Source: Bradyrhizobium elkanii WSM2783 (GTDB lineage: Bacteria; Pseudomonadota; Alphaproteobacteria; Rhizobiales; Xanthobacteraceae). Taken from it: 64,000 nt of DNA. Below the pieces are notes generated by a model. That model was not told the DNA's origin. It made no database searches and was given only the letters and a program-made list of their open reading frames with translations. This document shows, piece by piece, positions 9,804 through 18,601 of the stretch (its first letter is position 1; each line of letters begins with the position of its first letter). Position numbers and translations under genes: made by a program. The stretch lies in assembly GCF_000472865.1 (NCBI RefSeq), contig NZ_AXAP01000001.1:119461-183460 (forward strand), written 5' to 3'.

Positions 9804-10698
9804 GGTCGGTTTCTCTTTTGGGCAGGTCAAGCCGCCCTCGCGCCACCAGCAACGCGCCGGCCGCCGCGTCGGCGTCGGGACGCCTCAGGCGAGCGCGCAG
9901 GTCAGGCGTCAGCCAGGGGGTAATGGCATCCGCGAGTCCGCCCACCAGCGAGAGCCGGTCAACTCCTCTCGCCAGGAACAGATCGAGCAGATCGCCAATG
10001 GCATCGGCCGCGCGTTCGACAATGCGACGGCCGACCGGATCGCCCTGGTTGGCGTGGCGCATCACGATCGGCGCGAACGCAGCGTAGTCCGTGGCTCTGG
10101 CTTCTTCAGACCAAGCCACCGCCTGATAGGGATCATGATCGAATGCGCCCAGCACCTCTGAAAGCAATGGGGTCAGCTCGCCGCGGCGATCCGCGGCCCG
10201 CAGCGCCAATCGAACAACCTGCAGGCCGATGTCAGCGCCGCTGCCTTCGTCCGACACGGGAAAGCCGTAACCGCCGAGACGGATTTCGCGGCCGTCGATC
10301 AGGCCGACACCCACCGAGCCTGTACCGGCTACCACAATAGCCCCGTCTGCGCCGCTATGGGCGCCGAGACAGGCCGCGAGGCCGTCGCTGATGAAGACGA
10401 CAGACGCAAAGGGATGCGCGATCTTGTTGAGCGCCGCCTCCGCGCCCCGGCGACCAATTCCGGCAAGGCCAAATCCGGCGTGCATCCGCGCGAAATCCTC
10501 GTGCGTCAGTCCGGCCTGTGCGGCTGCCGCTTCGGTGGCCTCCATGATGGACCGCCAGGCCTTCTCGAAGCCGATCCGCGTCGTAGCAGGTCCGGAGCTC
10601 GCTTCACCGACCGCCCTGCCGCTTTCGTCCTCGATCCGGGCGCGGCAGCGGGTTCCGCCGCCATCAATGCCGAGATACGTGGTACCTTTTGTTCCCAT
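9775..10698 (-). CDS. BadF/BadG-family N-acetylglucosamine/N-acetylmuramate kinase
   Basis: 307 residues of the ASKHA fold. N-terminal phosphate-1 motif YLGIDGGGTRCRAR, phosphate-2 region VVAGTGSVGVG (about 115-125), SDEGSGADIG, and an adenosine motif near LVGGLADA. The family includes GlcNAc kinases and the MurNAc/GlcNAc kinase MurK. With murQ immediately downstream and nagA divergent, phosphorylation of recycled GlcNAc and/or MurNAc is the natural role. An etherase next to it argues that MurNAc is among its substrates. Confidence 0.88.
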   Translation of the reverse strand: MGTKGTTYLGIDGGGTRCRARIEDESGRAVGEASSGPATTRIGFEKAWRSIMEATEAAAAQAGLTHEDFARMHAGFGLAGIGRRGAEAALNKIAHPFASVVFISDGLAACLGAHSGADGAIVVAGTGSVGVGLIDGREIRLGGYGFPVSDEGSGADIGLQVVRLALRAADRRGELTPLLSEVLGAFDHDPYQAVAWSEEARATDYAAFAPIVMRHANQGDPVGRRIVERAADAIGDLLDLFLARGVDRLSLVGGLADAITPWLTPDLRARLRRPDADAAAGALLVARGRLDLPKRETDHEQDSKFRV

Positions 10699-10816
10699 GG
10701 AAAGTTAACGCCAGGGTTTCGCTCCGGGTCCCTCCCGAAGCCGCTTGGTGTACATATGGGGTGTTGTACCAGACTCGCCTCACGAGTCCGTGACTGCCAT
10801 TCTCGGATCAATACAG

Positions 10817-12001
10817 ATGGGCCACGCCGGGTCTTCCGCCTCTCTCTCGATTGCCGCGCAACACATCTTTGATGGTGTCGACATGCGCGGCCCGGGGTCG
10901 GTCAGGATATCGCAGGGGCGGATTGAAAGCATCACCTTCGGCGAGGCGGCGGCACGCGCCTCCATCCACCTTCCCGCAGACGCGATCCTTGCACCCGGAT
11001 TCATCGACATCCAGGTGAACGGAGGCGGGGGCGTTCTTCTCAACGACCAGCCGACGGAGGCTGGCGTTCGACGCATCGTTGAGGCGCACCGTAAGCAGGG
11101 GACCACGGGCTGCCTGCCGACCCTCATCACCGATCGCAGCGAGGTCATCGAGCGATTGGCTGCAGTCGCCCAGGCTTGTCTGACGATTCCCGGCGTGCTC
11201 GGCTTTCATCTGGAAGGGCCGGCCCTCAACAGGTCTCGCAAGGGCATTCATCCGGAAGCCGAGATACGCGTGCCCGATCGGCGCGATCTCACCGCGATCA
11301 AAAGTTTTGGGGGCCGCGGCCGCTCCATTGTGACCTTGGCCCCGGAATGCGTGCCCGCGTCCATGATCGATGAATTGATTGGCGCCGGATTGCGTATCGC
11401 GGCCGGCCACAGCGACGCCACCGCAGCCGAAATCGGCCAGGTGGTCGATCGCGGTGTCTCGGGGGTGACCCACCTGTTCAATGCCATGTCGCAGTTGAAC
11501 GCCCGGGAGCCGGGCCTGGTGGGCGCCGCGCTTTGGGATGACCGGCTGTTTGCAGGGATCATCTGCGACGGCATCCACGTTGACCGCGCCGGTTTGCGTG
11601 TTGCCTTCCGTTGCAAGGGACGCGATCGATTGATGCTGGTCACTGACGCCATGCCACTCGTGGGCACGAACGACCGGCAATTCACGCTGCAGGGAAGGCA
11701 GATCACGTTGCACGAAAATCGCCTGACTGGCCCCGATGGCACCCTCGCGGGTGCTCACCTCACCATGATCGAGGCGGTGCGCAACGCTGTTGAGCTCGCC
11801 GGAATCTCCCTTGTCGATGCCCTCATCATGGCCTCTCGGACGCCCGCTTCATTTCTGGGCCTGGAGTCCGAGCTTGGACGGATCGCGCCTGGATGCCGCG
11901 CGGACCTTGTCGCCTTCAATCCGAACTTTGAAGTCATCGGCACATGGATAAGCGGTGTCGGTTCGACGGACGAGACAGGCGCGGCTTCTCACCGAGGTTA
12001 G
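10817..12001 (+). CDS. nagA: N-acetylglucosamine-6-phosphate deacetylase
   Basis: Amidohydrolase of 394 residues from the ATG at 10817; the frame is open 24 codons further but that part is unlike the family. Motifs: LAPGFIDIQVNGGGG (metal/entry loop), GFHLEGPALN (metal-binding Glu), AAGHSDATA (His), GVTHLFNAMS (His) and LVTDAM (catalytic Asp). It yields glucosamine-6-phosphate and acetate, feeding the SIS-domain deaminase encoded divergently. The stop is followed directly by the ATG of the aspartokinase-like gene with no gap. The 120 bp to nagK is the shared divergent promoter region. Confidence 0.95.
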   Translation: MGHAGSSASLSIAAQHIFDGVDMRGPGSVRISQGRIESITFGEAAARASIHLPADAILAPGFIDIQVNGGGGVLLNDQPTEAGVRRIVEAHRKQGTTGCLPTLITDRSEVIERLAAVAQACLTIPGVLGFHLEGPALNRSRKGIHPEAEIRVPDRRDLTAIKSFGGRGRSIVTLAPECVPASMIDELIGAGLRIAAGHSDATAAEIGQVVDRGVSGVTHLFNAMSQLNAREPGLVGAALWDDRLFAGIICDGIHVDRAGLRVAFRCKGRDRLMLVTDAMPLVGTNDRQFTLQGRQITLHENRLTGPDGTLAGAHLTMIEAVRNAVELAGISLVDALIMASRTPASFLGLESELGRIAPGCRADLVAFNPNFEVIGTWISGVGSTDETGAASHRG

Positions 12002-13204
12002 ATGCGCAACCATCCCATCATCGTGCAAAAATACGGCGGTGTCTGTCTCGAAACACCGGAGAAAATTCGCGCGGTTGCGCGCAGTCTCGCCGAACTGCAT
12101 GGCCGTGGTCATCGTGTCGTGGCGATTGTCTCCGCCATGGGCAAGACCACCGACCAGTTGATCCAGATGGCTTATCAGGTAAGTCCTGCTCCCAATCGCC
12201 GTGAACTCGACATGCTGCTGACGACCGGCGAGCGCATCAGCATGTCCCTGATGAGCATGGCGCTTGCCGACCTCGGTGTATCAGCGATCAGCTTCACCGG
12301 CAGCCAGGCCGGCGTGATGACCGACGACTCGCATTCCTCGGCACGCATTCTGGATGTCCGACCCATTCGTGTGCGTGAGGAGCTTGATCGCGGTCGCGTC
12401 GTGGTGCTGGCAGGATTTCAGGGCGTGAACCCGGCGACCAGGGAAATCACCACGCTCGGCCGGGGCGGCAGCGACACCACGGCTGTTGCGATGGCCGCGG
12501 CGCTGAAAGCCGAACGCTGTGAAATCATCAAAGAGGTCGACGGAATTTGTTCGGCCGATCCGCGCATCGTGCCGGATGCAAGGCCGCTGCGGCGAGTGGA
12601 CTTCGAATCCCTGTCCGAAATGTGCTTCTGGGGCGCAAAGATCCTGCATTTTCGCAGCGTAGAGCTGGCGCAAAGTCAGGATGTGCCTCTGGTTATCAGG
12701 CAGTGGGCTGGCGTCGAGCACAGCACGCAAGTGATGAAAGAGGTTGCAGGCATGGAAAACGGAAAGGTTTTGGCCGTCAACTCGATGGCGCGCATTGAGC
12801 ACGTGGAAATCGATTCCAACGATCTCAATCACGGTTTCGAGGTATTCGCGCAGCATCTCAAGCAAAACAGCCTGTCCTGGCCGCAGCTCCTCGCCTCGAA
12901 CTTCACGGCCGGAAAAACCAGCATGACCGTGGCCTGCGATACAGAGTGGCTCGACGCTCTGCTCCGCACGCTGGAGCACGCCAAGGACCTGCGCAAGCAG
13001 CGCGAAGCCTCAAGCTCGGTCAGTCTCACCTGCTTCGGCGGCGTTTCGTCGGAATTGCCGTTCAGGGCGTTGCAGGTTCTCGGACAACACGGGATCGTCC
13101 CCGACAGTTACGTGTTGTCGCCGCATTCGGTCAGTCTGTTCGTCCCCGTGGAGAACCGCGAGGCCGCGGTCAAGGCGCTGCATTCGCTTGTCCAGCACGC
13201 ATAA
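12002..13204 (+). CDS. Aspartokinase-like protein (divergent paralogue)
   Basis: 400 residues: amino-acid-kinase domain (about 1-230) and C-terminal ACT-type regulatory region (about 260-400). The kinase core retains [17 protein letters not shown] and a [11 protein letters not shown] segment close to the aspartokinase 'DVDGvyTaDPR' motif. The first motif reads QKYGGVC instead of the usual KFGGTS, and KEVDG replaces TDVDG, so substrate or rate may differ. It starts on the base after nagA's stop and is almost certainly cotranscribed with it, odd for an amino-acid biosynthetic gene. It may phosphorylate aspartate or a related carboxylate. Confidence 0.8.
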   Translation: MRNHPIIVQKYGGVCLETPEKIRAVARSLAELHGRGHRVVAIVSAMGKTTDQLIQMAYQVSPAPNRRELDMLLTTGERISMSLMSMALADLGVSAISFTGSQAGVMTDDSHSSARILDVRPIRVREELDRGRVVVLAGFQGVNPATREITTLGRGGSDTTAVAMAAALKAERCEIIKEVDGICSADPRIVPDARPLRRVDFESLSEMCFWGAKILHFRSVELAQSQDVPLVIRQWAGVEHSTQVMKEVAGMENGKVLAVNSMARIEHVEIDSNDLNHGFEVFAQHLKQNSLSWPQLLASNFTAGKTSMTVACDTEWLDALLRTLEHAKDLRKQREASSSVSLTCFGGVSSELPFRALQVLGQHGIVPDSYVLSPHSVSLFVPVENREAAVKALHSLVQHA

Positions 13205-13439
13205 AGCCGAGCGCGAGCTAAGCTCGGTCACGAACAGCCGGGCGCTCGCAAAACCATCGACATTATAATATCAGCATTGCAGCTACCCGTGTGTACCATG
13301 CCCGACATGGGATTGTGACACTGGCTGGCTAGTGTCCGCGACGCGCTTATGAATTTGGGGAAGGCGTGGACTCGCTGGAGCGCGATCGCCCGCGAGACGG
13401 AATCGCGCTCATCGTTCGCATTGGAATCAAAATCGCCAC
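13205..13439. other. Intergenic region between convergent aspartokinase-like and fumC genes
   Basis: 235 bp with no gene. Just after the aspartokinase-like stop is an interrupted inverted repeat (CCGAGC at 13207-13212, GCTCGG at 13222-13227), a possible weak terminator without a T-run. Nothing else is recognised. Confidence 0.4.
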
Positions 13440-14843
13440 CTATCGGTTTCTGTTTCCGATCCCTGCCATGATATGCGGATCGACGTGACGATCATAGTCC
13501 TCGGCACTAAGAAAACCGAGCGCCACCGCAGATTCGCGCGGTGTCGTGGAATCGCTCAACGCCTTGGCGGTGATCTTCGCGACCTTGTCGTAACCAAGGA
13601 TCGGATTCAGAGCGGTCGCGAGCAGAAGGGCGTTCGACACGTTCCGATCAAGCTGCTGCCGGTCGATGTCCAGATCATGAATGAGACGCACCGCAAACGT
13701 CCGGCTGCTGTCCGCCAGAATCCGGATCGACTGCAGGATGTTGTAGATCAGCACGGGTTTGGCGACGTTGAGCTCGAAGTTACCCGACGCGCCCGCTGCC
13801 GTGACGGTCGCGTGATTGCCGATCACCTGAAAGGCAGCCTGCGTCACCACTTCTGCGATGGTCGGGTTCCGCTTGCCCGGCATGATGGACGAGGTCAGCC
13901 CGTCATGCGGGATGACGAGCTCACCCAGGCCGCAGCGCGGGCCTGAACCCAGAAACCGGATGTCGTTCGCGACTTTGAGAAGGCACGCTGCAAGCGTGTT
14001 GAGCGTGCCGGAAACTTCAACCAGAGTGTCGTGTGCGCCCATCCCCTCAAACTTGCTCGGATTTGACGTGAAGGGCAGGCCGGTCAATGCGCTCAGTTCA
14101 TCGCAGAACGTCACGTCGAAGCCAGCCGCCGCGTTGAGGCCGGATCCGACCGCGGTCCCGCCCTGCACGACGACATGGAGGCGAGGCAACGCATCGTCGA
14201 TCCGGGCGATGCAATTATCGATCTGGGTGTAGAAGGCCTGAAAAGCCTGTCCCATCGTCATGGGAACCGCATCCATCAAATGCGTGCGTCCGATCTTCAC
14301 GACGTCCGAAAAAGATACGGCCTTCGCCGCGAGTTCGTCGCGCAGCGTTTTCAAAGCCGGCAGCAGGCGGTAGCGTATCTCCAGCGAGGCGGCAATGTGC
14401 ATCACCGTTGGAAAGCTGTCGTTGGACGACTGCGAGCAATTGACGTGATCGTTGGGATGGATCGGTGCCTTCGTGCCGAGTGGCTGACCCAGTATTTCGT
14501 TGGCGCGGTTGGCAATGACCTCGTTGACGTTCATGTTGGTCTGCGTGCCAGAACCAGTCTGCCAGATCGTCAATGGAAAATGATCGTCGAAGCGGCCCTC
14601 CCGCAGTTCCACGGCAGCCAGCTCGATCGGCTCGCCAATCGCCCGATCAAGCACGCCAAGCCGAACGTTGGCACGGGCCGCCGCGATCTTCTGCACAGCA
14701 AAAGCGCGAAACAGACACGCAGGAAAACGCTCGTCACCGACTTCAAATACCCCAAGCGCGCGTTGCGTCTGCGCGCCCCAATAGCGATCGGCTGGCACTT
14801 CGATGGCGCCAAATGCGTCATGTTCGATGCGTGACTGGACCAC
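13440..14843 (-). CDS. fumC: Class II fumarate hydratase (fumarase/aspartase superfamily)
   Basis: 467 residues. Start GTG at 14843 follows GGAGG by 9 nt. Class II fumarase features: TGSGTQTNMNVNEVIANRA (about 100-118), the B-site stretch HPNDHVNCSQSSND, GRTHLMDAVP with His where aspartases carry Gln, and the catalytic loop SSIMPGKRNP. The loop departs from the usual GSSIMPGKVNP at two places (Thr for the first Gly, Arg for Val), and GRTHLMDA has Met for the common Gln, so this may be a specialised paralogue. It is in line with dctA and a lyase that probably releases fumarate. Confidence 0.88.
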   Translation of the reverse strand: MVQSRIEHDAFGAIEVPADRYWGAQTQRALGVFEVGDERFPACLFRAFAVQKIAAARANVRLGVLDRAIGEPIELAAVELREGRFDDHFPLTIWQTGSGTQTNMNVNEVIANRANEILGQPLGTKAPIHPNDHVNCSQSSNDSFPTVMHIAASLEIRYRLLPALKTLRDELAAKAVSFSDVVKIGRTHLMDAVPMTMGQAFQAFYTQIDNCIARIDDALPRLHVVVQGGTAVGSGLNAAAGFDVTFCDELSALTGLPFTSNPSKFEGMGAHDTLVEVSGTLNTLAACLLKVANDIRFLGSGPRCGLGELVIPHDGLTSSIMPGKRNPTIAEVVTQAAFQVIGNHATVTAAGASGNFELNVAKPVLIYNILQSIRILADSSRTFAVRLIHDLDIDRQQLDRNVSNALLLATALNPILGYDKVAKITAKALSDSTTPRESAVALGFLSAEDYDRHVDPHIMAGIGNRNR

Positions 14844-14895
14844 GTTGGCTGTCCTCCCGTGGAGACTCGAAACCGGAGATTAAGTTCAGTTTGCG

Positions 14896-16218
14896 CTATG
14901 CAGTTTCGACGCGCTTCCAGGCGGTCTCGTCGAACTCTCCGGCCAGTTTCGCGACGACCACCGTTGCCACCGTGTTGCCGATGACGTTGCACGTCGCAAG
15001 CGCGATTGAGAGAAAGCGATAGACGCCGAAGATCAGCGCGAGGCCGTCGACCGGCAGAATTCCGGATGCCGTGACGGTCGCGGCGAAGACGACGAAGGAA
15101 CCACCCGAGACCGTGGCCGCGCCCTTCGATGTCAAAAGCATGATCGCGAGAATTCCGATTTCCTGCTCCCAGCTGAGCGGCACGCCATAAGCATTGGCCA
15201 GAAAGATCACGCCCATCGACATGAACAGGGAGGTGCCGTCGAGATTGAAGGCGTATCCGGTCGGCAGGACGAGCCCGACCGTCTGCTTCGAGGCTCCATA
15301 CGCCGGCAGCTTCTCCAGCAGGCGCGGCAACACGCTTTCCGAGGAGGCGGTGCCCAGCATGATGATGATTTCGTCGCGGATGTAACGCAGCAGCCGGAAG
15401 ATATTGATACTGAACATGGCGCAGACTGCGCCGAGGACCACCACAATGAAGAGGATAACCAAGGCGTAGAACGTCAGCACGAAGTATGCGAGCGAAATGA
15501 GTACGGCTGTTCCATTGGAGCCGACGGCATAGGCGACGGCGCCGAACGTTCCAATCGGTGCCAGGGCCATGATGATGTGGATGAACTCGAAGAACGCGGT
15601 CGAGATCGTGTTCAGTCCGCTCTCGATGGGTGCGCGCTTCTCCGGCGAGAGCGCCATCAGCCCGAAGCCGAAGATCAACGCGATGACGAGAACCTGAAGC
15701 AACTCGCCGCGCGCGAAGGCCCCGACGAAATTGTCCGGGAAGACGTTGAGCAGGAACTGGTCGAATGTCGTGTGCGAGGTTGCCGCAGCCTTCGTCGCGG
15801 CTTCGGCGCCTTTGGTCGCTGTTGCCGGTGCAGTGATATGATCGAGGTTCTTGCCGACCCCGACGAGATTTCCGAACAGCAGGCCAAGTGCCAGTGCAAT
15901 CGTCGAGACGATCTCGAAATAGATCATGGCGATCAGCCCGACCTTGCCTACCCGTTTGATGTCTCCGGCCGCGACGACGCCGACGGCGACCGTGAGAAAA
16001 ACCAGCGGCGCGACCGCCGTCTTGATCAGCCGCAGGAAGATATCACCGAGGATCTTCAGGGAAGCGCCGAATTCGGGCCACACAAGACCAACGATGATTC
16101 CGAGCACCATGCTGACGGCAACCTGGAGACCGAGGTTCTTCCACAGGGCCTTCTTGGTTGGCTTGAGGGTCTGTTCGAGAGCGATGTCGTCGCGCTGCGT
16201 TGTCGCCATGGCGGCCAT
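14896..16218 (-). CDS. dctA: C4-dicarboxylate:cation symporter (DAACS family)
   Basis: 440 residues from the ATG at 16218, chosen because GGAGG lies 5 nt upstream; the frame is open six codons more. Family signatures: several TM helices, FLRLIKTAVAPLVF, the ser-rich reentrant loop GTASSESVLPRLLEKLPAYG, and PTGYAFNLDGTSLFMSMG followed by LTSKGAATVSGGSF. It imports succinate, fumarate and malate across the inner membrane. Sandwiched between fumarase and a fumarate-releasing-type lyase, it may import a dicarboxylate or adduct handled by those enzymes rather than being the general DctA; no dctBD is adjacent. Confidence 0.92.
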   Translation of the reverse strand: MAAMATTQRDDIALEQTLKPTKKALWKNLGLQVAVSMVLGIIVGLVWPEFGASLKILGDIFLRLIKTAVAPLVFLTVAVGVVAAGDIKRVGKVGLIAMIYFEIVSTIALALGLLFGNLVGVGKNLDHITAPATATKGAEAATKAAATSHTTFDQFLLNVFPDNFVGAFARGELLQVLVIALIFGFGLMALSPEKRAPIESGLNTISTAFFEFIHIIMALAPIGTFGAVAYAVGSNGTAVLISLAYFVLTFYALVILFIVVVLGAVCAMFSINIFRLLRYIRDEIIIMLGTASSESVLPRLLEKLPAYGASKQTVGLVLPTGYAFNLDGTSLFMSMGVIFLANAYGVPLSWEQEIGILAIMLLTSKGAATVSGGSFVVFAATVTASGILPVDGLALIFGVYRFLSIALATCNVIGNTVATVVVAKLAGEFDETAWKRVETA

Positions 16219-16299
16219 GGTGTCCTCCGGGGTCATCTGTTGGGCTGAAGCGGCGCTCTGCGGCGCATTAATGAGATCGGGTGCTCGGCGCGGGCGATA

Positions 16300-17667
16300 T
16301 CAGTCGTCGCGAGCGGCGTTCGCGCCTGAAATGTCCAAAACGCGATCGACCATCGGGCCGCACAGGCCCAAATAGTTCGCGGGATCGCAGTGACGCCTGA
16401 TCGCATCCTTGCCACCGAGAGCTTCGGCGATCTCCGGCACATCAGCGAGAATGTCGGCGAGTTGTCCGCCGCCTTCGATGGCCTTGCGGCAGGCGTCATA
16501 GACGACGTCGTGCGCTTTTTGCCGCCCGAGCTTTGGCGCGGCGGCCATCATCACGGCCTCCGCAACGATGAGGCCTTGGGTGAGATCGAGATTGTCCAGC
16601 ATTCGCCGCTCATGGACGACAAGGCCGGCGAGCATGAACTTGGCGTTGGCCAGCGACGAGGCCGTCAGCAGGAAGCTCTCCGGCAGCGACACCCATTCGA
16701 GATGCCAGGGGCCGGTCGCCCGCTCGAAATCGTGGATCATGCCGTCAAGCATCGCGGCGACGTGCTGCCGCACGGCCTTCGCCGCCGCGAGCATCAGCTC
16801 GCTGGAAATGGGATTGCGCTTCTGCGGCATCGTCGACGAGGCACCACGCCCAGGCACGAACGGCTCGGAGACCTCGCCGAATTCCGACGCCGACATCAGC
16901 ATCACGTCGGTCGCGATCTTCCCCAATGTGCCGGTGATGAGGCCCAGCAAAGTCACGGACTCGGCGATGCCATCTCGGGCGACGTGCCATGTGATCGACG
17001 GCTGATGCAGTCCCAGTTCTTCGCAGAACAGTTTCTGCATTTCGAGGCCGGCGGCGCCGACAGAGGCAAGCGTGCCGGCGGCCCCGGAGAATTCGCCAAG
17101 CAGGATACGCGGCAGCGCCTGATCGATGCGCTCGATATGCCGGTCAATGGAGGACAGCCAGACCGCGGCCTTGTAGCCGAACGTCACTGGAAGCGCCTGC
17201 TGGAGATGGGTTCGCCCGGCCATCGGCGTGTCGCGGTATTTCCGTGCCATCGTCGCCAGGATGTCACGGACCTCGCGCAGGTCACGCGCAACGATTTGAA
17301 GCGCTGCCCGGATCTGCAGAACGTTGGCCGTGTCCATGATGTCCTGGGTCGTCGCCCCCCAATGAACGTAACGACCAGCTTCACCCGCAGCTTCCGAAAG
17401 CTGATGCACAAGCGGAAGGATGGGGTAGCCGACGATCTCGGTTTCGTGACGCAGCTTTTCGACGTCGATCTTGATGGAGCGCGCAGCCGCCTCGATGGCG
17501 TCGGCGGCGGCTTTCGGCACCACGCCCAATCGGGCCTGGGCACGGGCAAGGGCGACTTCGGCTTCGATATAGCGCGCGATGAGCGCATCGTCGGCAAAGA
17601 CCGCCCGCATTTCGGCAGTCCCGAACATGTCGCGAAACAAAGCCGAATCGAAAACTGTGCTGCCCAT
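16300..17667 (-). CDS. Fumarase/aspartase-superfamily lyase, CMLE (PcaB)/adenylosuccinate-lyase type
   Basis: 455 residues with three conserved superfamily blocks: HWGATTQDIMDTA (about 100-113), AGRTHLQQALP (about 150) and the loop GASSTMPQKRNP (about 280). The C-terminus resembles the 3-carboxy-muconate cycloisomerase / adenylosuccinate lyase clade. In this superfamily the product of beta-elimination is usually fumarate. No other protocatechuate gene is nearby, so PcaB is doubtful. Linkage to fumarase, a dicarboxylate carrier and a dedicated GntR protein suggests catabolism of a succinyl-amine-type compound; that is inference. Confidence 0.85.
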   Translation of the reverse strand: MGSTVFDSALFRDMFGTAEMRAVFADDALIARYIEAEVALARAQARLGVVPKAAADAIEAAARSIKIDVEKLRHETEIVGYPILPLVHQLSEAAGEAGRYVHWGATTQDIMDTANVLQIRAALQIVARDLREVRDILATMARKYRDTPMAGRTHLQQALPVTFGYKAAVWLSSIDRHIERIDQALPRILLGEFSGAAGTLASVGAAGLEMQKLFCEELGLHQPSITWHVARDGIAESVTLLGLITGTLGKIATDVMLMSASEFGEVSEPFVPGRGASSTMPQKRNPISSELMLAAAKAVRQHVAAMLDGMIHDFERATGPWHLEWVSLPESFLLTASSLANAKFMLAGLVVHERRMLDNLDLTQGLIVAEAVMMAAAPKLGRQKAHDVVYDACRKAIEGGGQLADILADVPEIAEALGGKDAIRRHCDPANYLGLCGPMVDRVLDISGANAARDD

Positions 17668-17700
17668 CCGTCGACTCCATTTGGATCCCTGTGTTATATT

Positions 17701-17730
17701 ATGTACCTACATATTAATATGTACGTACAT
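17701..17730. promoter_or_regulatory. 30-bp near-perfect palindromic operator, two tandem ATGTACNTACAT half-sites
   Basis: Left arm ATGTACCTACATATT, right arm the reverse complement of ATGTACGTACATATT: a 30-bp palindrome with a single mismatch. Each end is itself a 12-bp dyad (17701-17712 and the perfect 17719-17730). It sits 33 bp upstream of the lyase start and about 80 bp before gntR, in an AT-rich island. Composition and symmetry fit a HutC/FarR-type GntR operator (GT-N-TA-N-AC). Regulation of both directions is inferred. Confidence 0.75.
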
Positions 17731-17808
17731 AAAGGATGAGTCAACATCCTTTCTTGACGAATCCCACTCCCATTGGGCTTCCATTGACCGGATAGAACGG
17801 AGGCAGGT

Positions 17809-18558
17809 GTGGAAACGCGTTACGCTTACGTTGCTCGCCTGCTCACGGAGGCAATCGCGGGCGGTCGACATCCCATAGGTTCGGTTCTGCCCAACGAGTT
17901 CGAGCTGGCCGAACAGTTTGCCGTGAGCCGCTCGACGGTGCGTGCCGCAATGCGCGAACTTCAGGCGTCAGGCCTCGTCAGCCGCAAGCGGAATGCAGGC
18001 ACCCGCGTCGAAGCGCTGACGCCGCAGCGCAGCGGTGGCGGATTTACCCAGGCGCTCGAATCCATAGAGGCCGTGCAGCGGTTCGGCGTCGAAACCGAAC
18101 GCCACGTCCAGCGGGTTGCCGAGGTCGTCGCCGATGATGCGCTGGCACGGGATCTCGGATGCCGGCCCGGGCGTCGCTGGCTGCGCATATCGAGCCTCCG
18201 CATGATCCCCGGCGATGCAACGAAGACTCCGATCTGCTGGACTGATGTCTACGTTGACGACGCTTTTGCGCGCGAGGTTCGATCCAGGATGGAGGACCAT
18301 CGCGACATCTTCGGCACGCTGGTGGAAAAGATATCCGGCCGGCGATTCAGCGAAATTCGTCAGGATATCCGTGCGGTCGGCGTGTCCCATGACATGGCAG
18401 AGCCTTTGAAGGCCACGCCGGGCGCGCACGCGCTTGCGATCCGGCGTCAATATCTCTTCAGCTCGAACGAGATGGCCGAAGTATCGCTCAGCATTCACCC
18501 GGCCGATCGATATAGTTACACGACTAGGTTGATGCGGAAGGATTCGGAGCGGGAGTGA
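17809..18558 (+). CDS. GntR-family regulator, HutC/UTRA subfamily
   Basis: 249 residues. GTG start at 17809 with GGAGG 5 nt upstream. N-terminal winged HTH: PIGSVLPNEFELAEQFAVSRSTVRAAMRELQASGLVSRKRNAGTRV would span about 22-68 (motif shown in parts: LPNEFELAEQF, SRSTVRAAM, GLVSRK). UTRA effector domain follows (about 90-240), ending with the typical RRQYLFSSNEMAEVS segment. Divergent from the lyase-dctA-fumC genes across the palindrome at 17701-17730, which it most likely binds. The effector is probably a substrate or intermediate of that pathway. Confidence 0.92.
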   Translation: METRYAYVARLLTEAIAGGRHPIGSVLPNEFELAEQFAVSRSTVRAAMRELQASGLVSRKRNAGTRVEALTPQRSGGGFTQALESIEAVQRFGVETERHVQRVAEVVADDALARDLGCRPGRRWLRISSLRMIPGDATKTPICWTDVYVDDAFAREVRSRMEDHRDIFGTLVEKISGRRFSEIRQDIRAVGVSHDMAEPLKATPGAHALAIRRQYLFSSNEMAEVSLSIHPADRYSYTTRLMRKDSERE

Positions 18559-18601
18559 GGCCCCGTGCATTGCGTTGAAACGTTCCCAGCCGGCAATGAT
18601 T

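Noticed and set aside
10745..10775. Possible NagR-type operator (TGGT...ACCA ends) between nagK and nagA
   Set aside because: Only the outer four bases pair; the interior does not form a dyad, so the symmetry is no better than chance.
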